This document shows, in pieces, positions 47,095-54,735 of a stretch of DNA of 64,000 nucleotides. The stretch's first letter is position 1. Every line of letters begins with the position of its first letter. The translations under genes were made by a program, and so were the position numbers. Source of the stretch: Pseudomonas promysalinigenes (lineage in GTDB: Bacteria > Pseudomonadota > Gammaproteobacteria > Pseudomonadales > Pseudomonadaceae); contig NZ_CP077094.1 of NCBI RefSeq assembly GCF_014269025.2, positions 4,930,501 through 4,994,500 of the forward strand, written 5' to 3'. The notes below the pieces were generated by a model. That model was given only the letters and a program-made list of their open reading frames with translations, was not told where the DNA came from and searched no databases.

Positions 47095-48003
47095 TCCCTC
47101 GCCTGGGCTACCTGCCGACTCCAGCTTGCGCCACAAAAGCCGCACATTGGCCTTGCGCACCAAAGCGCAGCGATACAGGCGGATTTCCAGCGGCACATGC
47201 CACTGGCTACCACCGCAGATCATCAACTCACCGCGCTCCAGCTCACCGCGCATGGACAACCGCGGTACCCAAGCGATGCCCATGCCTTCAAGCGCCATAC
47301 TCTTGAGGCTGTCCGCCATGGCAGTTTCATACACGGTGGTGTAGCGCAGGTTGCGCTGGCGTAACAACAGGTTCACCGAGCGGCCGAGAAACGCCCCGGC
47401 ACTGTAGGCCAGCAACGGCACGCTGGTATCGCCTTCCAGGTCGAACAAGGCATTGCCGTCGGCGCCCACAGCGCATACCGGCAGCATCTCGGTGGTACCC
47501 ATGTGCAGCGATGGGAAGATCTCGGCGTCCATCTGCAGCGCGGCGTCAGGGTCATAGAACGCCAGCATCAGGTCACAGCCACCTTCGCGCAAGGCATGCA
47601 CGGCATCCCCAACGTTGGTCGCCACCAATCGGGTGGCGATGTTCAATCCATCGTTGCGCAATTGTGCCACCCAACGCGGGAAAAACCCCGACGCCAGCGA
47701 GTGCGCAGCCGCAACCTGGATAACCTCCCCCTGCCCGCCTTCCAGGTGATGCAAATGACGGAGAACTTCGCTCAACTGGTCGACAACGGTGCGGGCTGTG
47801 ACAAGAAAAAGCTGTCCGGCCTCGGTTAGCTCGATGGGCGTGCGGGAACGATTCACCAAGGTCAGACCCAACGCTGCTTCCAAGCTGCGGATACGTCGGC
47901 TGAAGGCCGGTTGGGTCACGAAACGCCGTTCAGCCGCCTGTGAAAAACTGCGGGTGGAGGCCAGGGCGCTGAAATCTTCCAGCCACTTGCTTTCGAGGTT
48001 CAT
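47086..48003 (-). CDS. LysR-family regulator, HypT/YjiE-like
   Basis: 305 residues from the start MNLESKWLEDFSALASTRS at 48003. The N-terminal HTH (SFSQAAERRFVTQPAFSRRIRSLE) and the PIELTEAG-like wing match the HypT/YjiE branch (hypochlorite-responsive in E. coli). The role here is not proven. It is divergent from aspA, with 182 bp between, and carries a CTATGC/GCATAG palindrome in that gap. The last 9 bp overlap the metzincin-like gene tail. Confidence 0.85.
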   Translation of the reverse strand: MNLESKWLEDFSALASTRSFSQAAERRFVTQPAFSRRIRSLEAALGLTLVNRSRTPIELTEAGQLFLVTARTVVDQLSEVLRHLHHLEGGQGEVIQVAAAHSLASGFFPRWVAQLRNDGLNIATRLVATNVGDAVHALREGGCDLMLAFYDPDAALQMDAEIFPSLHMGTTEMLPVCAVGADGNALFDLEGDTSVPLLAYSAGAFLGRSVNLLLRQRNLRYTTVYETAMADSLKSMALEGMGIAWVPRLSMRGELERGELMICGGSQWHVPLEIRLYRCALVRKANVRLLWRKLESAGSPGEGSV

Positions 48004-48070
48004 GAAGCAGATCTCCCGGCGCGCACCAAAATGGAACACGCTTGAATGTCAATTGGCGTCACATCAATCA

Positions 48071-48089
48071 CTATGCCGTTTGTGCATAG
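48071..48089. promoter_or_regulatory. Candidate LysR operator between the HypT-like gene and aspA
   Basis: CTATGC-(cgtttgt)-GCATAG is a perfect 6-bp dyad 68 bp upstream of the LysR ATG and about 97 bp upstream of aspA. This position and shape fit LysR self-regulation. Confidence 0.45.
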
Positions 48090-48185
48090 GTTAGCGTGCA
48101 TCAGCATTGGCGGCAAAAACCCCTTAAGGCCTAGGATTGGCGCCATTCCGGCATGTGCCGGGTCAAAATCGAGATGATATCCATC

Positions 48186-49610
48186 ATGTCCTCCGCTGCA
48201 TCGTTCCGCGTTGAAAAAGATCTGCTTGGCACCCTGGAAGTCCCTGCCGATGCCTACTACGGCATCCAGACCCTGCGCGCTGCCAACAACTTCCATCTCT
48301 CCGGCGTTCCGCTGTCGCACTATCCGAAGCTGGTCGTGGCCCTGGCCATGGTCAAGCAGGCTGCTGCCGACGCCAACCGTGAGCTGGGTCACCTGAGCGA
48401 TGCCAAGCACGCTGCCATCAGTGCAGCCTGCGCCCGCCTGATCAAAGGCGATTACCACGACCAGTTCGTGGTTGACATGATCCAAGGGGGTGCGGGCACC
48501 TCCACCAACATGAACGCCAACGAAGTCATCGCCAACGTCGCGCTGGAGGCCATGGGCCACCAGAAGGGTGAGTACCAGTATCTGCACCCCAACAACGACG
48601 TGAACATGGCGCAGTCGACCAACGACGCCTACCCAACCGCCATCCGCCTGGGCCTGCTGCTGGGCCATGACGCCCTGCTGGCCAGCCTCGATAGCCTGAT
48701 CCAGGCTTTCGCTGCCAAAGGTAAGGAATTCGACCATGTTCTGAAGATGGGCCGCACCCAGCTGCAGGATGCCGTGCCGATGACCCTGGGCCAGGAATTC
48801 CGCGCCTTCGCCACCACCATGACCGAAGACCTCCAGCGCCTGCGCTCGCTGGCCCCGGAGCTTCTGACCGAAATCAACCTGGGTGGTACCGCCATCGGTA
48901 CTGGCATCAACGCCGACCCTGGCTACCAGGCCCTGGCCGTACAACGCCTGGCCACCATCAGCGGCCACCCGCTGGTACCAGCTGCCGACTTGATCGAAGC
49001 TACCTCCGACATGGGCGCCTTCGTGCTGTTCTCCGGCATGCTCAAGCGTACTGCGGTCAAGCTGTCGAAGATCTGCAACGACCTGCGCCTGCTGTCCAGC
49101 GGCCCGCGCACCGGCATCAACGAAATCAACCTGCCAGCGCGCCAGCCTGGCAGCTCGATCATGCCAGGCAAGGTCAACCCGGTCATTCCTGAGGCGGTCA
49201 ACCAAGTGGCCTTCGCCATCATGGGCAACGACCTGGCACTGACCGTCGCGGCCGAAGGTGGCCAGCTGCAGTTGAACGTGATGGAACCGCTGATCGCCTA
49301 CAAGATCTTCGACTCGATCCGCCTGCTTCAGCGCGCGATGGACATGCTGCGCGAGCACTGCATCGTTGGCATCACCGCCAACGAACAGCGTTGCCGTGAG
49401 CTGGTCGAACACTCCATCGGCCTGGTCACCGCCCTGAACCCGTACATCGGCTACGAGAACGCCACCCGTATCGCCCGCGTTGCCCTGGAAACCGGCCGCG
49501 GCGTACTGGAACTGGTGCGTGAAGAGAAGCTGCTGGACGACGCGATGCTCGACGACATCCTGCGTCCTGAAAACATGATCGCCCCACGTCTGGTGCCGCT
49601 GAAAGCGTAA
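48186..49610 (+). CDS. aspA: Aspartate ammonia-lyase AspA
   Basis: Reversibly deaminates aspartate to fumarate and ammonia. The ATG at 48186 (MSSAASFRVEKDLLGTLEVP) gives 474 residues; earlier in-frame ATG/GTG codons are less conserved. The fumarase/aspartase signature GSSIMPGKVNPVIPE is intact, with the upstream blocks GGAGTSTNMNANEV and TEDLQRLRS. The protein is a cytoplasmic tetramer. It is divergent from the HypT-like regulator and ends in a strong terminator. Confidence 0.97.
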   Translation: MSSAASFRVEKDLLGTLEVPADAYYGIQTLRAANNFHLSGVPLSHYPKLVVALAMVKQAAADANRELGHLSDAKHAAISAACARLIKGDYHDQFVVDMIQGGAGTSTNMNANEVIANVALEAMGHQKGEYQYLHPNNDVNMAQSTNDAYPTAIRLGLLLGHDALLASLDSLIQAFAAKGKEFDHVLKMGRTQLQDAVPMTLGQEFRAFATTMTEDLQRLRSLAPELLTEINLGGTAIGTGINADPGYQALAVQRLATISGHPLVPAADLIEATSDMGAFVLFSGMLKRTAVKLSKICNDLRLLSSGPRTGINEINLPARQPGSSIMPGKVNPVIPEAVNQVAFAIMGNDLALTVAAEGGQLQLNVMEPLIAYKIFDSIRLLQRAMDMLREHCIVGITANEQRCRELVEHSIGLVTALNPYIGYENATRIARVALETGRGVLELVREEKLLDDAMLDDILRPENMIAPRLVPLKA

Positions 49611-49668
49611 ACCAGGCTGCTGCACACCGTCTCACCAGGTCGAGGGACTAGACACCTCTCAACCTTTC

Positions 49669-49701
49669 AAAGGCCCGAGCGCAAGCTGCGGGCCTTTTTT
49701 T
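49669..49701 (+). terminator. Intrinsic terminator of aspA
   Basis: AAAGGCCCG pairs with CGGGCCTTT and runs into TTTTT. Confidence 0.92.
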
Positions 49702-49790
49702 CGCTTCATCCCTGCCACACTATCCGCCCTCGCCCATTTCGGCATACAACTTGCTCCATAATGCCTCCCACGCCCACGGGATGACCGAGC

Positions 49791-50783
49791 ATGCTGCACA
49801 GCCACCTGACCACCCTCAACGCAGTTTCGCTGATCCTCAACCTGTTTCAGGAAGAGGGCTGCGAGGCGACGACGTTGCTCGCCGGTAGCGGTATAGCCCC
49901 CGCCGATCTAGGCCACAGCGATGCGCGCATCACCACCCAGCAAGAGTTGCAGGTGTGCGCCAACGCCGTTGCCCGACGCGAGGAAATCGGCCTGGAACTG
50001 GGGCGGCGCATGCATGTGTCGTGCTATGGCATGCTCGGCTACGCGCTGCTCTCCAGTGCCACTTTGGGTGACGCCTTGCGCTTGGCGCTGCATTATCCGG
50101 CACTGCTGGGAACAGTCTTCAAGCTGCGTTTGCTCGACGATGGCCATCGCGTCTGGTTGAGTGCCAGTGAATATCACGACAGCCCGGCCTTGGCTGCCTT
50201 CAATGCCGAATTTTGTCTGGTGTCGCTGAAAGTGATCTGCGACGACCTGCTCGGCCGCACACTACCGCTGCTCGGTGCCCGCTTCGAGCATTCGCGTCCA
50301 GGCTATCACCCCCTCTATAGCGGGGCTTTCCAGTGCCCCCTTGCCTTCGATGCAGAAGATACCGCCTTCGCGTTCGAGCGGCGCTGGCTGGATACCCCCC
50401 TTCCGCTGGCCGACCCCATTACTCACAAGGCCATGAGTGAGCGTTGCCGGCGCTTGAACCTGGAATTCACCGGCCGCCAGGCCTGGCTGGGGCGGATTCG
50501 CCAGCTGTTGTTGCAGCAACTGGATGCGGCGCCAGGCCTGGAGGGCCTTGCGCGGCAGATGAACTGCTCGTCACGCACCCTGCGCCGGCACTTGCAAGCC
50601 TTGGGCTGCAGTTACCAGCAATTGCTCGATGAACTGCGCTTTGACCGGGCCAAGCAGTTGCTGGCCGATGACCAGATGCCGATCTACCGCATTGCAGAAA
50701 CCTTGGGCTTCAGCGAGACCGCGAGTTTCCGTCATGCCTTCCAGCGCTGGAGCGGGGTTGCACCTAGCCACTTCCGGGGTTGA
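49791..50783 (+). CDS. AraC-family transcriptional regulator (arabinose-binding-domain type)
   Basis: A 330-residue regulator with an N-terminal AraC-type ligand-binding domain (EEIGLELGRRMHVSCYGMLGYALLSS) and a C-terminal double HTH (LARQMNCSSRTLRRHLQALG ... IAETLGFSETASFRHAFQRWSG). It is upstream of, and co-oriented with, the acetylpolyamine amidohydrolase, separated by 115 bp with a perfect TGGCCACA/TGTGGCCA palindrome. It may control that gene; this is inferred only from position. Confidence 0.88.
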   Translation: MLHSHLTTLNAVSLILNLFQEEGCEATTLLAGSGIAPADLGHSDARITTQQELQVCANAVARREEIGLELGRRMHVSCYGMLGYALLSSATLGDALRLALHYPALLGTVFKLRLLDDGHRVWLSASEYHDSPALAAFNAEFCLVSLKVICDDLLGRTLPLLGARFEHSRPGYHPLYSGAFQCPLAFDAEDTAFAFERRWLDTPLPLADPITHKAMSERCRRLNLEFTGRQAWLGRIRQLLLQQLDAAPGLEGLARQMNCSSRTLRRHLQALGCSYQQLLDELRFDRAKQLLADDQMPIYRIAETLGFSETASFRHAFQRWSGVAPSHFRG

Positions 50784-50790
50784 GCCAGAC

Positions 50791-50809
50791 TGGCCACAAC
50801 CTGTGGCCA
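50791..50809. promoter_or_regulatory. Perfect palindrome TGGCCACA-acc-TGTGGCCA
   Basis: Eight-bp arms with a 3-nt centre begin 8 nt after the AraC stop and end 90 nt before the amidohydrolase ATG. It can be an operator or a transcript-end hairpin; there is no T run. Confidence 0.5.
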
Positions 50810-50890
50810 TATCGATCCCCTTTTGGCCGTTTGCGTCGTTCTCCGCCACCGGGTCACCCGTGAAAATGGGTTCACGCCAGTCCCCCGGAG

Positions 50891-50898
50891 AACAACAA
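50891..50898 (+). promoter_or_regulatory. A-rich Hfq/Crc catabolite-activity motif at the amidohydrolase start
   Basis: AACAACAA fits AANAANAA exactly and occupies the space between GGAG (50887-50890) and the ATG at 50899. Hfq/Crc binding there would block ribosome loading, as known for other P. putida targets. Confidence 0.6.
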
Positions 50899-51942
50899 AT
50901 GCTGACGATTTATTCCGATGATCACCGCCTGCACCACGGCCGCTGCGAGCTGATCGACGGCAAGCTGATGCCGTGCTTCGAAATGCCGTCCCGCGCGGAC
51001 CATGTGCTCGAGCAGGTCAAAAAGCGCAACCTGGGTGAAGTGAAAGCGCCTAACGACTTCGGGCTCGCTCCCCTGCAACGCATTCACAGTGCTCAATACC
51101 TGGACTTCTTCCAGGGTGCCTGGGCTCGCTGGGCCGCCCTAGGCCACGACGGCGACCTGCTGCCCTTCACCTGGCCCGCGCGTACCCTGCGCCAAGTCAA
51201 ACCTACCGGGCTGCACGGTGAGCTGGGCTATTACAGTTTCGACGCTGGCGCACCCATCACCGCCGGTACCTGGCAGGCAGCCTATAGCGCCGCACAGGTT
51301 GCCCTCACAGCCCAGGCGGCGATCGAGCAAGGCGCACACTCGGCCTTCGCGCTGTGCCGGCCACCAGGGCACCATGCGGCCGCCGAGGTCATGGGCGGCT
51401 ATTGCTACCTGAACAATGCCGCGATTGCCGCCCAGGCGTTCCTCGACCAAGGCCGTGCCAAGGTGGCTATCCTGGACGTCGACTACCATCACGGCAACGG
51501 CACCCAGGACATCTTCTACCAGCGCAATGACGTGTTTTTCGCTTCCATACACGGCGATCCACAAGATGAGTTCCCGTTCTTCCTTGGCTATGCCGACGAA
51601 ACCGGCGAAGGCGCAGGTGAAGGCTGCAACATCAACTACCCGTTGCCCGCTGGCAGCGACTGGACGGCCTGGAGCGCGGCACTGGAAGACGCCTGCCAAC
51701 GTATCGCCACCTATGACGCCGATGTGCTGGTGGTTTCACTGGGGGTGGATACCTTCAAGGACGACCCGATCTCCCAGTTCAAGCTGGACAGCCCGGACTA
51801 CCTGGAGATGGGCAAGCGCATCGCCCAACTCGGCAAACCTACCCTGTTCGTGATGGAAGGGGGCTACGCTGTGGAAGAAATCGGTATCAACGCAGTCAAT
51901 GTGCTGGAAGGCTTCCAGCACGCCCAGCCAGGAGCCCGATAA
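50899..51942 (+). CDS. aphA: Acetylpolyamine amidohydrolase (class II histone-deacetylase fold)
   Basis: Deacetylates N-acetylated polyamines such as acetylputrescine and acetylcadaverine. The ATG at 50899 (MLTIYSDDHRLHHGRC) gives 347 residues; the open frame upstream covers the AraC tail. The catalytic pair is His158-His159 (RPPGHHAAAE), the Zn ligands are Asp195, His197 and Asp284, and Tyr323 lies in EGGYAV. These are the same positions as in the characterised Mycoplana enzyme. Its stop overlaps the start of the polyamine-binding protein. Translation may be under Crc control. Confidence 0.95.
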   Translation: MLTIYSDDHRLHHGRCELIDGKLMPCFEMPSRADHVLEQVKKRNLGEVKAPNDFGLAPLQRIHSAQYLDFFQGAWARWAALGHDGDLLPFTWPARTLRQVKPTGLHGELGYYSFDAGAPITAGTWQAAYSAAQVALTAQAAIEQGAHSAFALCRPPGHHAAAEVMGGYCYLNNAAIAAQAFLDQGRAKVAILDVDYHHGNGTQDIFYQRNDVFFASIHGDPQDEFPFFLGYADETGEGAGEGCNINYPLPAGSDWTAWSAALEDACQRIATYDADVLVVSLGVDTFKDDPISQFKLDSPDYLEMGKRIAQLGKPTLFVMEGGYAVEEIGINAVNVLEGFQHAQPGAR

Positions 51943-53045
51943 TGGCCCGACTCAAGCGTCTGCTCGCCCCGCTCATCGCTGCCACCCTGTTCACCGGCGC
52001 CCTGCACGCTCAAGCCGAGCAGCGCACCCTGCGCGTGTATAACTGGTTCGATTACATCACGCCGCAGACCTTGAGCAGCTTCCAGAAAGACAGCGGCGTC
52101 AAGCTGATCTACGACATCTTCGACACCAACGAGGCGCTGGAGGCCAAGCTGCTGACTGGCAACTCTGGCTACGACGTGGTGGTGCCGTCCAACGTGTTTC
52201 TCGCCAAGCAGATCGAGGCCGGTGTGTTCCAGCCGCTGGACCGCAGCAAGCTGCCGAACTGGCAACACCTGGACCCGGCGCTGATGAAGCTGATCGAAGC
52301 CAACGACCCGGGCAACAAGTTCGCCGTGCCTTACATGTATGGCACCATCCTGATCGGCTTCAACCCGGACAAGGTCAAGGCCGTGCTCGGCGATCAGGCC
52401 CCGGTCGACAGCTGGGATCTGATATTCAAAGAGCAGAACATCGCCAAGCTCAAACAATGCGGCGTCGCGCTGCTCGACTCGCCGTCGGAGATTCTGCCAC
52501 TGGCCCTGCAACACCTTGGCTTACCGCCCAACAGCGACAAGCCGCAAGACTACAAGAAGGCCGAGGCGCTGATGATGAAGATCCGCCCTTACATCACCTA
52601 CTTCCATTCCTCGAAGTACATGGCCGACATCGCCAATGGTGATATCTGCGTAGCGGTGGGTTACAGCGGCAGTTTCTCGCAAGCCGCCAACCGCGCCAAA
52701 GATGCAAACAATGGTGTGGTGGTGGACATGCGCCTACCCAAGGAAGGGGCGCCGATCTGGTTCGACATGCTGGCGATTCCGAAGAATGCAGCAAACCCGG
52801 AAGATGCCCATGCTTTCATCAACTATCTGCTGCGCCCTGAAGTGATTGCGCCGATCAGCGACTTCGTCGGCTATCCAAACCCCAACAAGGATGCCACCGA
52901 CAAGGTCAGCCCAGCGATACGCAATAATCCGAACCTCTACCCGACCGAGCAGGCCATGACCAAGCTGTACACACTCAAGCCATTGTCCCGTGAGGGCGAG
53001 CGGGCCCGCACGCGAGCGTGGACACGAATCAAATCCGGAACTTGA
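51942..53045 (+). CDS. Polyamine ABC transporter periplasmic binding protein (PotF/SpuD-like)
   Basis: 367 residues with a signal peptide (MARLKRLLAPLIAATLFTGALHAQA). The mature start RTLRVYNWFDYITPQTLSSFQKDSGVKLIYDIFDTNEALEAKLL is split from its neighbours only by the signal and matches the PotF/SpuD family; the ligand pocket is typical for putrescine or spermidine. The ATG shares one base with the aphA stop (TAATG) and has a GGAG ribosome-binding site. No permease or ATPase genes follow, so the partner transporter must lie elsewhere. Confidence 0.92.
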   Translation: MARLKRLLAPLIAATLFTGALHAQAEQRTLRVYNWFDYITPQTLSSFQKDSGVKLIYDIFDTNEALEAKLLTGNSGYDVVVPSNVFLAKQIEAGVFQPLDRSKLPNWQHLDPALMKLIEANDPGNKFAVPYMYGTILIGFNPDKVKAVLGDQAPVDSWDLIFKEQNIAKLKQCGVALLDSPSEILPLALQHLGLPPNSDKPQDYKKAEALMMKIRPYITYFHSSKYMADIANGDICVAVGYSGSFSQAANRAKDANNGVVVDMRLPKEGAPIWFDMLAIPKNAANPEDAHAFINYLLRPEVIAPISDFVGYPNPNKDATDKVSPAIRNNPNLYPTEQAMTKLYTLKPLSREGERARTRAWTRIKSGT

Positions 53046-53068
53046 GTCGCCTTCGTTGCGAGTAATCC

Positions 53069-53120
53069 GCTCCCACAGAGCCTACGCGGTAGCTGTGGGA
53101 GCGGGTTCACCCGCGAAGAG
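53069..53120. repeat. REP element overlapping the end of the MocR gene
   Basis: CGCTCCCACA (53069-53078) pairs with TGTGGGAGCG (53094-53103), next to a REP core GCGGGTTCACCCGC (53101-53114). The stop and last codons of the convergent MocR gene (53107 on) lie inside the element. Confidence 0.85.
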
Positions 53121-54645
53121 GTCTCCAAGCCTTACGCAGTTTCAGCAAAGCTTCGGCAATCTGCCCTTCCGGCACCGCTGCAAATCCAAGTACCAGCCCT
53201 GCCCGCTTATCCACAGGCACGTCAGAGTCTGGCAGCCAGTAACCGCTCAGGGGATTGACCTCCACCCCTACCGCCGCAGCGCTGGCCACCAAAGCCTGCT
53301 CACGTGCAAAACTATCCACATCCACCTTTACGTGGAGCCCCGCAGCTACTTCCGGCATCTCCCCCAAGCCCTCCACCCCAACAGGCCATCCCGCTTTGAG
53401 CACGTTGCGGCGGGCGAGCGCCGCCTTGCGCATGCGCCGGATATGCCGCTGGAAGTGCCCTTGGGCCATGAACTCAGCCATCACGCATTGGGTTCCCACC
53501 TCTGAGTGCCGAACTGCCAGCGCACGGCCTTGACTGAATGCTTGCACCAATTGCGGCGGCAGAACCAAGTAGCCCAGGCGCAATGCCGGGAAGGCAATCT
53601 TGCCGAAAGTGCCGACGTACAACACACGGCCTTGGCGGTCGAGCGCAGCTAGCGGGGCCAGGGGCGCACCGCTGTAGCGGTACTCGCCATCGTAATCGTC
53701 CTCGATGACCCAGCCATCGTTGCACTCGGCCCAGGCCAGTAATGCCAGGCGTCGGGCCAGGCTCATGGTCACCCCTGTAGGATACTGATGCGCCGGTGTG
53801 ACATAGGCCAGTCGACAGCCCGGGAGATCCACCAGGCGGTGGCAGTCCATGCCCTGCTCATCCACCGGCACCCCGATCAGCTTGCCACCGGCCACCGCAA
53901 ACGCCCGCCCTGCGGCGCGATACCCAGGGTTTTCCACAGCCACTGTGTCACCTGGTTGCAATAACAACTGTGCACAAAGGCTGATGGCCTGCTGCGCACC
54001 ATGGGTGATCACAATTTGTTCAGGCGTGCAGGATAGCCCCCTTGATCGACGCAGATAGGCGGCGATCAGCTCGCGCAAAGCGGGCTCGCCCGCCGGGTCC
54101 CCATAGCCCAGTAGAGCCGGTGAAGGGTTACGCCAGAAACCCGCTTGTAGCTTGGCCCACACATCGAATGGGAACAGGTCGAAAGCCGGTATGCCGACGC
54201 GAAACGCCCTAGGTGGGCCGCCGTTTTGTGCCGGCAGGTGGTTATTTTTCAAACGCAATAAAGGCTCGCTGGCGAACCTATTGCTGGTTAAATCCTCAGT
54301 GTCCGAGGGCGAAAATGTGGATAACTCTGTTGATAACCCTAGGGATAACCCTGTGGGTAACTGTGTGGATAGTTTTTCCAGCCGGCTCACATAGGTGCCA
54401 TCACCCACGCGGCTTTCGATATAGCCCTCCGCATACAGCTGGTCATAGGCGCGCACTACGCTGTTGCGCGAAAGCGCCAGCACCTTTGCCAGGTCCCGAG
54501 TGGCAGGCAGCCGGGTGCCGCTACTCAAGCGCCCATCCAAAACCCTGGCACGCAACGCCTGATACAGCTGCTGACTGAGCCCGCGCCGACGATCAAGCAC
54601 GATCCCTGCGGGATCGAAAGGCAACACGATGGAGCGCTCGCGCAT
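53107..54645 (-). CDS. MocR/PdxR-family regulator (GntR HTH fused to aminotransferase-like domain)
   Basis: A 512-residue regulator. The N-terminal wHTH (residues about 10-85; LPATRDLAKVLALSRNSVVRAYDQLYAEGYIESRVGDGTY) is joined by a linker of LSTQ-like tetrapeptides to a fold-type-I aminotransferase domain. The PLP-Lys region reads YVGTFGKIAFPALRLGY, a variant of the usual GTFSK, with VIEDDYDGEYRY upstream. It binds PLP or an amino-acid adduct. It is divergent from a PaiB-like gene. The linker is encoded by a 12-bp repeat resembling DnaA boxes, and the last residues are encoded by a REP. Confidence 0.9.
   Translation of the reverse strand: MRERSIVLPFDPAGIVLDRRRGLSQQLYQALRARVLDGRLSSGTRLPATRDLAKVLALSRNSVVRAYDQLYAEGYIESRVGDGTYVSRLEKLSTQLPTGLSLGLSTELSTFSPSDTEDLTSNRFASEPLLRLKNNHLPAQNGGPPRAFRVGIPAFDLFPFDVWAKLQAGFWRNPSPALLGYGDPAGEPALRELIAAYLRRSRGLSCTPEQIVITHGAQQAISLCAQLLLQPGDTVAVENPGYRAAGRAFAVAGGKLIGVPVDEQGMDCHRLVDLPGCRLAYVTPAHQYPTGVTMSLARRLALLAWAECNDGWVIEDDYDGEYRYSGAPLAPLAALDRQGRVLYVGTFGKIAFPALRLGYLVLPPQLVQAFSQGRALAVRHSEVGTQCVMAEFMAQGHFQRHIRRMRKAALARRNVLKAGWPVGVEGLGEMPEVAAGLHVKVDVDSFAREQALVASAAAVGVEVNPLSGYWLPDSDVPVDKRAGLVLGFAAVPEGQIAEALLKLRKAWRPLRG
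53207..53215 (+). other. Exact DnaA-box sequence inside the MocR gene
   Basis: TTATCCACA, a perfect match to the consensus DnaA box, in the 3' part of the gene. Function unproven. Confidence 0.5.
54316..54372 (-). repeat. Five-unit, 12-bp tandem array of DnaA-box-like 9-mers
   Basis: Plus-strand units are TGTGGATAA (54316), TGTTGATAA (54328), TAGGGATAA (54340), TGTGGGTAA (54352) and TGTGGATAG (54364), each 12 bp apart. The first is an exact reverse complement of TTATCCACA; three have one mismatch and one has two. They encode the LSTx-type linker of the MocR protein. Confidence 0.85.
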
Positions 54646-54672
54646 GAAATTGGCCCTACCAAAACAGTCATT

Positions 54673-54718
54673 AATGGCTCTTACCTTGATCCAATAGCCT
54701 GCCTAGGATGGAGCCATT
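54673..54718. promoter_or_regulatory. Inverted repeat AATGGCTC / GAGCCATT in the MocR-PaiB divergent gap
   Basis: Eight-bp arms at 54673-54680 and 54711-54718, with an internal TCCAAT/ATTGGA pair overlapping them. Spacing and location fit a MocR operator. Confidence 0.5.
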
Positions 54719-54735
54719 GGACAAGGACAGCACAC

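Noticed and set aside
48000..49625. 541-codon minus-strand frame opposite aspA
   Set aside because: Composition typical of an antisense shadow; aspA itself is complete with its signature.
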